From Herbidospora cretacea (GTDB taxonomy: Bacteria > Actinomycetota > Actinomycetes > Streptosporangiales > Streptosporangiaceae), in the NCBI RefSeq assembly GCF_001570605.1, contig NZ_BBXG01000002.1:464922-528921 (forward strand): DNA of 64,000 nucleotides. The letters are read 5' to 3'. Under the pieces are notes generated by a model. It was not told the DNA's origin, searched no databases, and saw only the letters and a list, made by a program, of their open reading frames with translations. Each line of letters starts with the position of its first letter. The first letter of the stretch is position 1. Both the position numbers and the translations under genes were made by a program. Below, piece by piece: positions 49,218-58,400 of the stretch.

Positions 49218-49826
49218 CTAGCCGCATGTGGCGAGCATGTCCTGGAGAGCGGACTTCTCCCGCCAGGTCACCGACAGCCCGTAGTGGTGTTTGACGGCGA
49301 TCCACTTGCGGGCGTACGCGCACCAGTACGCCCTGACCGGCGGCCGCCAGTTGGCCGGGCTGTGGCCGCCCTTGTCGAGGTTGACCGACTCGCTCACGGC
49401 GATGAGCTCGGGGCGGATCAGGTCGTGGGCGAAGGCGTGACGGCGGGCCGGGCTCCACCGCCACGCCCCCGAGATCCACGCGTTGGCCAGCGGGACCACG
49501 TGGTCGACGTCGATCTGGCCGGTGTCGGTCAGGGTGCGGCCGTCGTAGGGGCTGAACCAGAGGCCGTCACTGCTCCCGCAACCGCCGCCGGGGGACCGGT
49601 CGTCGCGCATCAGGACGATCTGGCGGGTGTCGCAGCCCCCGGTCCCGGGCCGCCGCCAGCCGGTCATGAACTTCGCGCGGTCGTAGCGGGCGAGGATCCG
49701 GGCGCTGGCCGGCTTCACCCGCAGCTCGGCCAGGGCCGAGAGGGTGGACGCCTCGGCCGGCGCGGGCAGGCTCGCCAGCGCGAGGAGAACCGTCAGGCAG
49801 GCCGCTCGCCGCCATGGGATCGTCAT
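49218..49826 (-). CDS. Secreted HNH/DUF1524 nuclease-like protein
   Basis: A 202-residue exported protein: signal peptide (RRAACLTVLLALASLPAPAEAS), a central GRTLTDTGQIDVDHVVPLANAW motif with the DHxVPL active-site His, and SVNLDKGGHSPANWRPP and YARKWIAVKHHYGL, the Asn/His parts of the HNH-type DUF1524 (GmrSD C-terminal) fold. Such single-domain exported versions are common in actinomycetes and could degrade extracellular DNA or act against competitors. Cys residues at GGCDTRQ, GGGCGSSDG, YWCAYA and ATCG may form disulphides. It is monocistronic. Confidence 0.9.
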   Translation of the reverse strand: MTIPWRRAACLTVLLALASLPAPAEASTLSALAELRVKPASARILARYDRAKFMTGWRRPGTGGCDTRQIVLMRDDRSPGGGCGSSDGLWFSPYDGRTLTDTGQIDVDHVVPLANAWISGAWRWSPARRHAFAHDLIRPELIAVSESVNLDKGGHSPANWRPPVRAYWCAYARKWIAVKHHYGLSVTWREKSALQDMLATCG

Positions 49827-49903
49827 GACGCGAGCGATACCCGCTGATCACTCAGAGTAGTCAGCCGGGTCGGCGGGACATGCCGAGGACGGCCTCCGTC
49901 CCG

Positions 49904-50845
49904 CTAGTCGGGCACGCAGGAGAGCAGGTCGGCCGACGGGTGGCAGTCCCACCACAGCCACGGCGCGACCAGGACGACCACCGGCCCGCTCAGCACGGCC
50001 AGCGCCGAGGAGTAGACCAGCACCGACACCCACCACACCGCGTCGCGGCCCCGGGCCACCAGGCGGCCGACCCGCTCGACCACCCCGGCGTCGGCCGCCC
50101 CGAGCGCTCCGGCGGGTGACGGCTGGGCCATCGTCACCAGGGCGCGGGCCAGCGGGATCGGGTCGCGGGCGTGGTCGTCGGCGATCATCTCCAGCAGCAC
50201 CGCCACGGCCTGCCGGGCGGTGCGGGCGAACGGCAGCCAGGCGAACGCCCGGCTCAGCGCGACGAACGGCAGCAGCACGAGGTCGTGGCGGCCCTTGGCG
50301 TGGGCGCGTTCGTGGTTCAGCACGGCCTGGAGCTCCGCCGCCGACAGCGAGTCGATGGCCCCCTGGCTGAGCACCACCCTGCCGCCCGCCCCCGGGACGC
50401 AGTAGGCGAGGCGGCGGGCGCTCGGGAGGACGTACACGTCGACGTCGGGCAGGTGCTCGGCCGCGACGTCGACCAGCAGGCGCTGCCTGCGGCGTTCGGC
50501 CATGGCCGCGAAGGACGCGCGGAGGGTGTGGGCGACCAGCCAGACCAGCACCCCGGCCGACCAGGCCAGCGCGGCGAACTCCGCCCAGCCCAGCCCGTGG
50601 AGGCCGTGGCCGGAGGCCAGCCCCCGGACGAAGGTGTGCATGCCGTGGGGGAACACCGCGTCGAGCGGGGCCACCGCCGCGACCAGCCCGGCGGTGATCG
50701 CGCCGAGCCCGGCCGACAGGGCGACGGCCTGCCACAGCGCCAGCGCGGCGCGCGGGTGGCGCCACGTCCATTCGGCTCTCGCCAGGCGGGCGGACAGGCT
50801 CATCGGCAGCAGGGCGACCAGGGCCGACAGTAACCAGGGGCTCAT
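49904..50845 (-). CDS. M56 family membrane metallopeptidase (BlaR1-like, no sensor domain)
   Basis: A 313-residue membrane protease. Several helices (about 1-20, 38-62, 88-112, 185-200, 270-300) surround the zinc motif LNHERAHAKGRHD (HExxH, about residue 180), with a downstream EMIADDHAR supplying the third ligand region. Unlike BlaR1/MecR1 it lacks a penicillin-binding extracellular sensor; it ends about 15 residues after the last helix. Its ATG overlaps the BlaI-like gene stop by four bases. By analogy it would cleave the repressor on a signal; the signal is unknown. Confidence 0.9.
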   Translation of the reverse strand: MSPWLLSALVALLPMSLSARLARAEWTWRHPRAALALWQAVALSAGLGAITAGLVAAVAPLDAVFPHGMHTFVRGLASGHGLHGLGWAEFAALAWSAGVLVWLVAHTLRASFAAMAERRRQRLLVDVAAEHLPDVDVYVLPSARRLAYCVPGAGGRVVLSQGAIDSLSAAELQAVLNHERAHAKGRHDLVLLPFVALSRAFAWLPFARTARQAVAVLLEMIADDHARDPIPLARALVTMAQPSPAGALGAADAGVVERVGRLVARGRDAVWWVSVLVYSSALAVLSGPVVVLVAPWLWWDCHPSADLLSCVPD

Positions 50846-51195
50846 CGGGATTCCCTCGCGTCGAGCGCCTCGCGCAGGGCGGCGGCGACCTCGGGGGAGA
50901 CCGTGCCGACGAAGCGCTGCACGGCCCCCTCGATGTCACCGGCGTCGTCGAGCGCGGCCCGCATCGCCTCGGCGACGACGGCGTCCTTGTCGACGGCGGC
51001 CCGGTAGAGGTGGGCCCGGCCGACCCGCTCGCGGGTGACCATGCCCTTGTTGCCCAGCCGCACCAGCACCGTGAGGACCGTGGTGGTCGCCGGCTGGGAC
51101 GGCAGCTTCGCCGCCAGGTCGTGGGCGAAGATCCCGTCGGGATGCCGCCACAGGGCGTCCATGATCGAGCGCTCGAGGGTGCCCAGCCGTGCCAT
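50842..51195 (-). CDS. BlaI/MecI/CopY family repressor
   Basis: A 117-residue winged-helix repressor: LGTLERSIMDALWRHPDGIFAHDLAAKL, ATTTVLTVLVRLGNKGMVTRERVGRAHLYRAAVDKDAVV and dimerisation helix QRFVGTVSPEVAAALREAL. Coupled to the M56 protease, the standard BlaI-BlaR arrangement. No beta-lactamase or transporter gene is adjacent, so the target may be elsewhere or limited to its own operon. No clear palindromic operator was recognised upstream. Confidence 0.93.
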   Translation of the reverse strand: MARLGTLERSIMDALWRHPDGIFAHDLAAKLPSQPATTTVLTVLVRLGNKGMVTRERVGRAHLYRAAVDKDAVVAEAMRAALDDAGDIEGAVQRFVGTVSPEVAAALREALDARESR

Positions 51196-51205
51196 GCCTC
51201 CCAGA

Positions 51206-51793
51206 TTAACGCCGGACGCGGTAGCGGAGGTGGGTCACGCCGGCGCCCTCGACCACCCGGACCGGCCCGTCGAACTGGACGGGCGCGGTGCCCAGCCCGG
51301 CGAACAGCGGGGTCCCGCCGCCGAGCAGCACCGGGACGAGTTCGACGCCGATCTCGTCGACCAGACCGGCTTCGAGGGCCTGCCGCGCCATCTGGCCGCC
51401 GTTGACCGCGACGTCCCTGTCCCCGGCGATCTCCTTGGCCTTGGCCACGGCCGCCTCGATGCCCTCGCTGACGAAGGCGAAGTTCGGCCGGTCCTCCGGG
51501 AGGCGGTGGGTCAGCACGACCGCCGGGACGCCCATCGGGTGCATGCCGCCCCAGGCGTTGGTCATGTCGTAGAGGTGGCGGCCGACGACCAGCGCGCCGA
51601 TGCCGCCCCACTCCTCCTTGAGCAGCCCGGCGCTGGCCTCCGTCAGGCGCAGCGGCGGGACGTTCGGGCTCGCGCCCGGCACCTCGACGTCGCCGTTGCC
51701 GTACCACTGGAACAGCAGGTCGAAGCCGCTCTCGCCGGGGCCGGCGATGTAGCCGTCGAGGGACATGGTGGCGCCGGCGATGACCTTGCTCAT
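51206..51793 (-). CDS. Dihydrofolate reductase-like protein (RibD C-terminal domain)
   Basis: A 195-residue reductase of the RibD_C/DHFR-like family: MSKVIAGATMSLDGYIAGPG, LVVGRHLYDMTNAWGG, VVLTHRLPEDRP, VAVNGGQMARQALEAGLVDEIGVELVPVLLGGGTPLF and a C-terminal VTHLRYRVRR. These are common NADPH-binding proteins in actinomycetes and probably are not the housekeeping folA. ATG 51793 has AAGGAG upstream. It is downstream of no gene on the same strand, and is divergent from asnB with about 150 bases between. Confidence 0.92.
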   Translation of the reverse strand: MSKVIAGATMSLDGYIAGPGESGFDLLFQWYGNGDVEVPGASPNVPPLRLTEASAGLLKEEWGGIGALVVGRHLYDMTNAWGGMHPMGVPAVVLTHRLPEDRPNFAFVSEGIEAAVAKAKEIAGDRDVAVNGGQMARQALEAGLVDEIGVELVPVLLGGGTPLFAGLGTAPVQFDGPVRVVEGAGVTHLRYRVRR

Positions 51794-51946
51794 GATGGTG
51801 TCTCCTTGGGTTTGTCGGTCCTCTGTCAGCGCGTCGTCCGGGTGACCGCGAATTCGACATCGGGTCTCCAAGAAATTTTTATCCGGGCATATCGCCCTCC
51901 GATCGCGGGTTTCCACAGGTGTGCGAGCGATGGGGGGATCGGGAGC

Positions 51947-53791
51947 ATGTGTGGAATCACCGGCTGGGTGGATTACGAGCGCGACCTGACGGGGGCAAGG
52001 CCCAGGGAGATCGCGCAGGCCATGACCGACACGATGAGCTGCCGCGGGCCCGACGACGAAGGGCTCTGGCTCTCGCCGCACGCCGCGATCGGACACCGCA
52101 GGCTCGCCATCATCGACCTCGCCGGCGGACGGCAGCCGATGATCGCCGAGGACGCCGGGCGGGAGATCGCGGTCCTCACCTACAGCGGTGAGGTCTACAA
52201 CTTCCAGGAGCTCCGCGACGAGCTGGTCTCCAAGGGGCACGCGTTCCGGACGTACAGCGACACCGAGGTTCTGCTCCACGCCTACCTGGAGTGGGGCGAG
52301 GACCTCGCCGACCACCTGAACGGGATGTTCGCGTTCGCCGTCTGGGACACCCGCACCGAGGAGCTCATCCTGGTCCGCGACCGGATGGGGATCAAGCCGC
52401 TCTACTACTACCCGACGCCGGGCGGGGTGCTGTTCGGGTCGGAGCCGAAGGCGATTTTGGCCAACCCGCTGGCCGACCGGGTGGTCGACGCCGACGGGCT
52501 GCGCGAGATGCTCTCGTTCGTCAAGACGCCGGAGAACGCGATCTTCAAGGGCATGTACGAGGTCCGCCCCGGCCAGATCGTCAAGATCAGGCGTGAGGGG
52601 ATCACCAAGCGCCGCTACTGGCAGCTCAGCTCCTACGAGCATCCTGACGACGTCCCGACCACGGTCCTGAACGTGCGGGCGCTGCTCGACGACATCATCG
52701 CCCGCCAGCTCATCAGCGACGTGCCGCTGTGCACGCTGCTGTCGGGCGGGCTCGACTCCAGCGCCGTCACCGCCCTGGCCGCCAACGACCTCAAGGAGCA
52801 GGGCCTCGGCACGGTCCGGTCGTTCTCCGTCGACTTCGCCGGCTACACCAAGAACTTCAAGCCGGACGCCGCCCGCGCCACTCCCGACGGGCCCTACGCC
52901 CACGACCTGGTCCGGCACGTCGGGTCGGACCACACCGACATCGTGCTCGACTCGGCCGACCTGATGAACCCGGAGGTGCGCGCGGCGGTGCTGCGCGCCC
53001 GGGACCTGCCGGTCGGCATGGGCGACATGGACACCTCGCTCTACCTGCTGTTCCGCGCCATCCGCAGCCACTCGACCGTGGCCCTGTCGGGTGAGTCGGC
53101 CGACGAGGTGTTCGGCGGCTACCAGTGGTTCCACGACCCGAAGGCCGTCAACGCCGACACCTTCCCGTGGCTGGCCATGGGCGACGTCGTGGGCCAGATG
53201 AACCTCGGCCTGCTCGACCAGGACCTGCTGCGGCTGCTCGACATCCCCGGCTACCAGGCCGACAGCTACCACGCCTCGATGGCCGAGGTGCCGAGGATCC
53301 CCGGCGAGACCGGGCTCCAGGCGCGGATGCGGGAGATCAGCTACTTCAACCTGACCCGGTTCGTGCAGATGCTGCTCGACCGGAAGGACCGGATGAGCAT
53401 GGCCGTCGGGCTGGAGGTCCGGGTGCCCTTCTGCGACCACCGCCTGGTCGAGTACGTCTTCAACGCGCCCTGGGCGATGAAGACCTTCGACGGCCGGGAG
53501 AAGAGCCTGCTCCGGGCCGCCTGCTCCGACGTCCTGCCCGACTCGATCCTGCGCCGGGTCAAGTCGCCCTACCCCTCGACCCAGGACCCCTCCTACGGGG
53601 TGGCGCTCCGGGACGCCGTCCGCGACCTGCTGCGCGCCGACTACCTGCCGAGCCAGGAGGTCATGGACCTGGTCGACGCCCGGAAGATGGTCGGCCGGAC
53701 CGACGGCGAGCCCCTGCCGAGGGCGCCGCTGGAGCGGCTGCTCCAGCTCGACGCCTGGCTGAAGGACTACGACGTCAAGGTGAACGTCTGA
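51947..53791 (+). CDS. asnB: Asparagine synthase (glutamine-hydrolysing)
   Basis: A 614-residue class II glutamine amidotransferase and synthetase. The catalytic Cys2 follows the start Met (MCGITGWVD), as needed after Met removal; glutaminase motifs MSCRGPDDEG, GHRRLAIIDL and GEVYNFQELR follow. The synthetase domain has the PP-loop LSGGLDSSAV near residue 265, ALSGESADEVFGGY and LEVRVPFCDHRLVEYVF. It makes Asn from Asp, Gln and ATP. ATG 51947 has GGGAG immediately upstream. It stands alone; its 3' end overlaps the convergent LPFTG gene by 17 bases. Similar AsnB proteins also act as amidotransferases in antibiotic pathways, but no such cluster is visible. Confidence 0.96.
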   Translation: MCGITGWVDYERDLTGARPREIAQAMTDTMSCRGPDDEGLWLSPHAAIGHRRLAIIDLAGGRQPMIAEDAGREIAVLTYSGEVYNFQELRDELVSKGHAFRTYSDTEVLLHAYLEWGEDLADHLNGMFAFAVWDTRTEELILVRDRMGIKPLYYYPTPGGVLFGSEPKAILANPLADRVVDADGLREMLSFVKTPENAIFKGMYEVRPGQIVKIRREGITKRRYWQLSSYEHPDDVPTTVLNVRALLDDIIARQLISDVPLCTLLSGGLDSSAVTALAANDLKEQGLGTVRSFSVDFAGYTKNFKPDAARATPDGPYAHDLVRHVGSDHTDIVLDSADLMNPEVRAAVLRARDLPVGMGDMDTSLYLLFRAIRSHSTVALSGESADEVFGGYQWFHDPKAVNADTFPWLAMGDVVGQMNLGLLDQDLLRLLDIPGYQADSYHASMAEVPRIPGETGLQARMREISYFNLTRFVQMLLDRKDRMSMAVGLEVRVPFCDHRLVEYVFNAPWAMKTFDGREKSLLRAACSDVLPDSILRRVKSPYPSTQDPSYGVALRDAVRDLLRADYLPSQEVMDLVDARKMVGRTDGEPLPRAPLERLLQLDAWLKDYDVKVNV

Positions 53792-54332
53792 ACCGCCGCC
53801 GGGTCAGCACGATCAACGCGACGCCCTCGATCGAGGCGACCGCGCCCGCCAGGGCGAGGACCGCGAGGGCGTCGCCGTTCATTCCGGTGAAGGGCAGCTC
53901 CTCGGGCTTGGCTCCGCTGACTCCGGTATCGCGATCCGCCTCCGAATGGCCTTGAACGCCGGAATCACGCACCGCCTCCGAATTGCCCTGAACACCGGAA
54001 TCGCGGTTGATGCCGGATTTATCTGACTCACCCTCGAAGTTCAGGCCGTCGACATTGCCGCGAATTCCGTCGACGCCGTCCTGGACATGATGGGTCACCG
54101 GCTTTCCGTGGTGCCCATCGGGTTCCTCGACCGGCGGATCCACCGGTTTCGGCGGGTCCACCGGGTCCACGGGGTCCACTGGGTCCACTGGGTCCACTGG
54201 GTCCACGGGTTCTCCCGGGGGCAGCACCCGGATCGAGACGCCCGTCGAGCCCGGATCCTCCGCCGCCAGCGCGGTTGCCGGCGTGGCGGCCGCGAACAAC
54301 AGTCCCGCCAGTGCGGCGATGCTTTTTCTCAT
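53775..54332 (-). CDS. LPFTG-tailed cell-surface protein
   Basis: A 185-residue exported protein. Signal peptide MRKSIAALAGLLFAAATPATALA; then a VDP tandem repeat (EPVDPVDPVDPV... about residues 42-60) of wall-spanning type; a polar region with a repeated SGVQG(N/H)SEA-RD motif; and the end SGAKPEELPFTG followed by a hydrophobic helix and RRRFRR, a class E/LPxTG-like sorting signal in which Phe replaces the third position. The sequence is of low complexity and predicted disordered, so it may be a spacer or matrix protein. GGGGGAG precedes the ATG. Divergent from the DUF916-like gene. Confidence 0.86.
   Translation of the reverse strand: MRKSIAALAGLLFAAATPATALAAEDPGSTGVSIRVLPPGEPVDPVDPVDPVDPVDPVDPPKPVDPPVEEPDGHHGKPVTHHVQDGVDGIRGNVDGLNFEGESDKSGINRDSGVQGNSEAVRDSGVQGHSEADRDTGVSGAKPEELPFTGMNGDALAVLALAGAVASIEGVALIVLTRRRFRRSP
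54154..54206 (-). repeat. Nine-base tandem repeat encoding VDP
   Basis: Near-identical units of GGGTCCACT (plus strand) in tandem, coding about five Val-Asp-Pro repeats in the LPFTG protein. Likely unstable in number. Confidence 0.8.
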
Positions 54333-54527
54333 TTCTCCCCCGTATATCCCTGCACCCCGCCCATATACCCAATGGGGAGAACTATGGCGCATCGGGGGAA
54401 TCTTTACGGAATATGACCCACATGGAAACCATGATGGGAGACTGGTAAACCACGGACGATCTTCAGCAGCCCTCTTGGCGGTCGATTGACTACTTTCTCG
54501 AATTGATCGCTATGGGGGGCATTGCGG
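54333..54527. promoter_or_regulatory. Low-GC divergent promoter region of the surface locus
   Basis: About 195 bases with noticeably lower GC (for example TTTACGGAATATGACC and GATTGACTACTTTC) between the divergent LPFTG and DUF916-like genes, so it must hold both promoters. TTGACT (54486-54491) is a good -35 on the plus strand, but no clear partner -10 was found. Confidence 0.4.
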
Positions 54528-55442
54528 ATGGTCAATTCGGTTCGGGGTGGCACGGCGGCATTCCTCGTCGTGTTGTGTCTTTTCTTGACCCAAGGCACAC
54601 CGGTTCGGGCGGCCGAGCCTGAGCCCTCCTTCTCCATGCAGGTCACGCCCACCCGGCTGGTCGTCCCGGCCGGGACCTCCGACCACCGGTTCGACGTGAC
54701 GAACAAGGGCCGGGAGGCGTTCCAGGTCACCGTCGAGAAGTCCGACTTCGTCGCGGGCGAGTCGGGGGCGATGCGGTTCCAGCCCGGCGCTCCCTACGCG
54801 GCGGCGGCCTGGGCGACGGTGAGCCCGGCCCAGGTGACGGTGCCGCCGGGGGAGACCCGGCCGGTGACGCTGCGCGTGGCCGTGCCCGAGAGCCCCGAGC
54901 CCGGCGACCACCAGTTCGCGGTCATCTTCAAGGTCCCGGCGGCGAAGACCACGGCGAACATCCGGATCAACCGGGGGATCGCCGCGCCGGTGTTCGTCAC
55001 CGTCCCCGGGGCGATCGACGCGTCGGCCGCTATCGCCGACCTCCAGGCGCCCGGGTTCGTGCTCGGCGGGCCGGTGCCGATCACCGCCCGGGTCCGCAGC
55101 ACCGGCACCGTGCACCGGGACTTCCGGGGGCTGGACCGCCTCAAGATCCAGGCCGGTGGGTCGGAGCTGCTGTTCCCCGACTTCACCGTCGTGCGGGGGG
55201 CGACCCGCGAGGTGGCGGCCACCTGGGACCCGCCGTTCGTCTGCTTCTGCGACGTGACCGTGGCGGTGCCCGGCGGGAACACCCGGACGGTGCAGGTGGT
55301 GGTCTTCCCGCTGCACCTGGTGGTCGTCCTCGTCGCCCTCGTAATGGGCGGCGCGCTGATCTGGGTGGTCGCCCGGAACCGGTACCGGCGCAGGGTCGAG
55401 TCGGCCGCGCGTGAGCTGGCGGGAAGTGGGAGCCGTGTTTAA
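54528..55442 (+). CDS. WxL-interacting (DUF916)-like membrane-anchored surface protein
   Basis: A 304-residue exported protein: signal peptide (GGTAAFLVVLCLFLTQGTPVRA), an Ig-like domain (SFSMQVTPTRLVVPAGTSDHRFDVTNKG, about 33-140) and a second (about 155-255, ADLQAPGFVLGGPVPITARVRSTGTVHRDF), then one C-terminal transmembrane helix and a basic tail (RNRYRRR). This is the layout of DUF916 and DUF3324 WxL-interacting proteins, which bind wall polymers in Firmicutes; actinobacterial members are less studied. ATG 54528 fits GGGGGG 11 bases upstream; TTG 54522 is an alternative. Its TAA overlaps the GTG of the giant adhesin gene, so the two are translationally coupled. Confidence 0.82.
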   Translation: MVNSVRGGTAAFLVVLCLFLTQGTPVRAAEPEPSFSMQVTPTRLVVPAGTSDHRFDVTNKGREAFQVTVEKSDFVAGESGAMRFQPGAPYAAAAWATVSPAQVTVPPGETRPVTLRVAVPESPEPGDHQFAVIFKVPAAKTTANIRINRGIAAPVFVTVPGAIDASAAIADLQAPGFVLGGPVPITARVRSTGTVHRDFRGLDRLKIQAGGSELLFPDFTVVRGATREVAATWDPPFVCFCDVTVAVPGGNTRTVQVVVFPLHLVVVLVALVMGGALIWVVARNRYRRRVESAARELAGSGSRV

Positions 55443-58400
55443 GCGGGTGCTCGCCGTCGCCCTCGTCGCGACGGCCGTCCACGTCCCGGTGTCGGTGTCG
55501 CACGCCGCCGGGTCGACGCTGTTCGTGCAGTCGTTCAAGAACAACACGATCGACCCGGCCTATCCGGTGACGATCCCGGCGCTGCCCTCGGGGTCGACCG
55601 GCAGCAACGTCGCCTGCCTGTCGGCCGCCGGGAACCTGACCGGGACCGGGCTGAAGAGCTGCCTCACCTCGACCGACGCCAACGGCTCGGGCACGCTGCG
55701 GCTGACCAGCGCGGTCACCGGTCTGCAGGGCGGGATCTTCGGCGCCACGTCGGTGCCGACCTCGCAGGGCATCGACGTGACGTTCAACATGTACCAGTAC
55801 GGCGGCGGCGGGGCCGACGGCGTCGCGTTCGTCGCCGCGGCCGTCGACCCGGCCAACCCGCTGCCGCCCGCGACCATCGGGCGGCCCGGCGGTTCGCTGG
55901 GCTATTCGCCGTTCTCGTCCGGGGCGGGCCTGGCCAACGCCTACCTGGGGTTCGGGTTCGACGCGTACGGCAACTTCAGCAACTCCTCCTACCAGGGCAC
56001 CGGCTGCCCGAACCAGCCCTACATCTCCACGACCGGGACCGTCCCCGGCCAGGTCGTGGTGCGCGGGCCCGGCGCGGGCACCGTCGGCTACTGCGCGATC
56101 AGCAGCACGGCCACCTCGACGAGCTCGGCCGCCCTGCGGCTGCGGGGCACCACCCGGGCGGCGTCGGTGGTCCCGGTCGCGGTCGCGATCAACCCGACGG
56201 CGAGCGCGCTGACCACCGCCGCCGGGCTGTCGGTCGCGGCGAACAGCTACGCGGTCCAGTTCACCCCGGTCGGCGGTTCGCCCCGCACGCTGACGGGCGC
56301 GCTGCCCACCGTGTCGTCGGGCCTCTATCCGTCGTCGACGTGGACGACCGCGGCGGGCATCCCCCGCCAGCTCGCGTTCGGCTGGGTCGCCTCGACGGGC
56401 GGCGTCACCGACTTCCACGAGATCGACAACGTCGTGGTCAACAGCCTCAACCCGGTGCCCGACCTGACCGTGACGCAGACCAGCTACAACGGCTCCGCAC
56501 CCAAGCCGGGCGACCCGGTGACCTACACGGTCAGGCCGGTGGTGTCGGCGACGGGAGCCAACGAGACGCTGCCGATCTCGGTGACCGAGACGCTCCCGGC
56601 CGGGGTGGTGCCCGTGGGGGCGTTCGGCTCCGGCTGGGTCTGCGGGGCTCCGTCGGGCCAGAAGATCACCTGTACGAACTCCAACGCCCCCTTCGCCAGC
56701 GGCACGAACCTTCCCACGATCACCGTGGTCGGCATCGTCACCGGGAGTTCGGTGACGCCGTCGACCGTGCAGACCGGTTCGACCGTGACGGTCTCCTCCA
56801 ACGACGGCAACCCGGGCATCGCGACGACCACCACGGCGGGCACGATCCCGGCGGCCCCGTCGGGCATCACGCTGTCGGCCACCAGCGGCACCATCGCGGG
56901 CGGCGGGAGCGTGACCGTCAGCGGGTCGAATCTGACCGGCGCGACCGCCATCGAGATCGGCACCACGGCCGAGCAGCAGGCCGGCACACCGGTCGTGCTG
57001 CTGCCGTGCTCCAGCGTGATTACCACGAACTGCTTCGTCGCCAACGCCAACGGCACGCTGACGATCCCGTCGATGCCGTCGCGTCCGTCGGCCGCCGCGG
57101 TGACCGTGACGGTGGTGACCCAGGGCGTCGCGGGAGCCGCCGCCTACACCTACACCTCCGCGCCCGGCACGCCCGCCGCGCCCACCGCGACGGCGGGCGC
57201 CACCAGCGCGACCGTGACCTGGGCGGCCCCGGCGCCGAACGGCAGCCCGATCACGGGCTACGTCGTCACGCCCTACCTGAACGGCGTCGCGCAGCCGCCG
57301 GTCTCCTATCCGTCGACCGCGACGACGCAGACGCTCACCGGGCTGACGGCCGGGGCCTCCTACACCTTCACCGTCGCGGCCGTGAACGCCATCGGGACCG
57401 GGACGGCGAGCCCGCAGTCGAACACGGTGGTGCCCTACACCGTGCCGGGGCGGCCGACGATCACCGCCGCGACGGCGGGAGACCTGTCGGCCACGCTGAC
57501 CTGGTCTCCGCCCGCGTCCAACGGCGGCAGCGCGATCACCGGCTACGTCGTCACGCCCTATCTCAACGGGGTGGCGCAGACGCCGGTCTCCTACTCGTCC
57601 ACCGCGACGACGCAGACGGTCACCGGGCTGACGGCGGGGGCGGCGTACACGTTCACGGTGACGGCGGTGAACGCGGCCGGCCCCGGCCTGCCGTCGACGC
57701 CGTCGGCGACCGTGACGCCGAACGCCAACCCGCAGCTCACCTTCGGGCCGCCGCCCGGCGGTCAGGTGAACGTGGCCTACAGCGTGCCGCTGACGATGAC
57801 GGGCGGCACCGCGCCGATCACCTGGTCGATCAGCGCCGGGTCGCTGCCGCCGGGGGTGACGCTCAACCCGTCGACCGGCCTGCTGTCGGGCACCCCGACG
57901 ACGGCGGGCACCTACAGCTTCACCGTCCGGATCGTCGACGCGAGCGGGCAGAGCGACACCCGGGCGGCGACGGTGACGATCGCGGCGGCACCCGTGCTGA
58001 CCATCCCGCCGCCCCCGGCCGCGCAGGTGGCCGTGGCCTACAGCCTGCCGCTGTCGGTGTCGGGCGGCACCGCCCCCTACACCTACTCGCTCGCCTCCGG
58101 GGCGCTGCCGCCGGGGCTGACGCTGAACACCTCGACCGGCCTGATCTCGGGGACCCCGACCACGCAGGGCGCCTACGCCTTCACGGTCAAGGTCACCGAC
58201 GCGAACGGGCAGAGCGACACCAGGTCGGCGACGATCAACGTCGGGGCCGGGCCGCTGGTCATCACCAAGACGGCCAACCAGTCGGCGGCGACGCCGGGGT
58301 CGGCCCTCTCGTACACGATCACCGTGGCCAACACCGGCCCGGCGGCGTTCACCGGGGTCACCCTGAGCGACGCGCTGGCCGACGTGCTCGACGACGCCAC

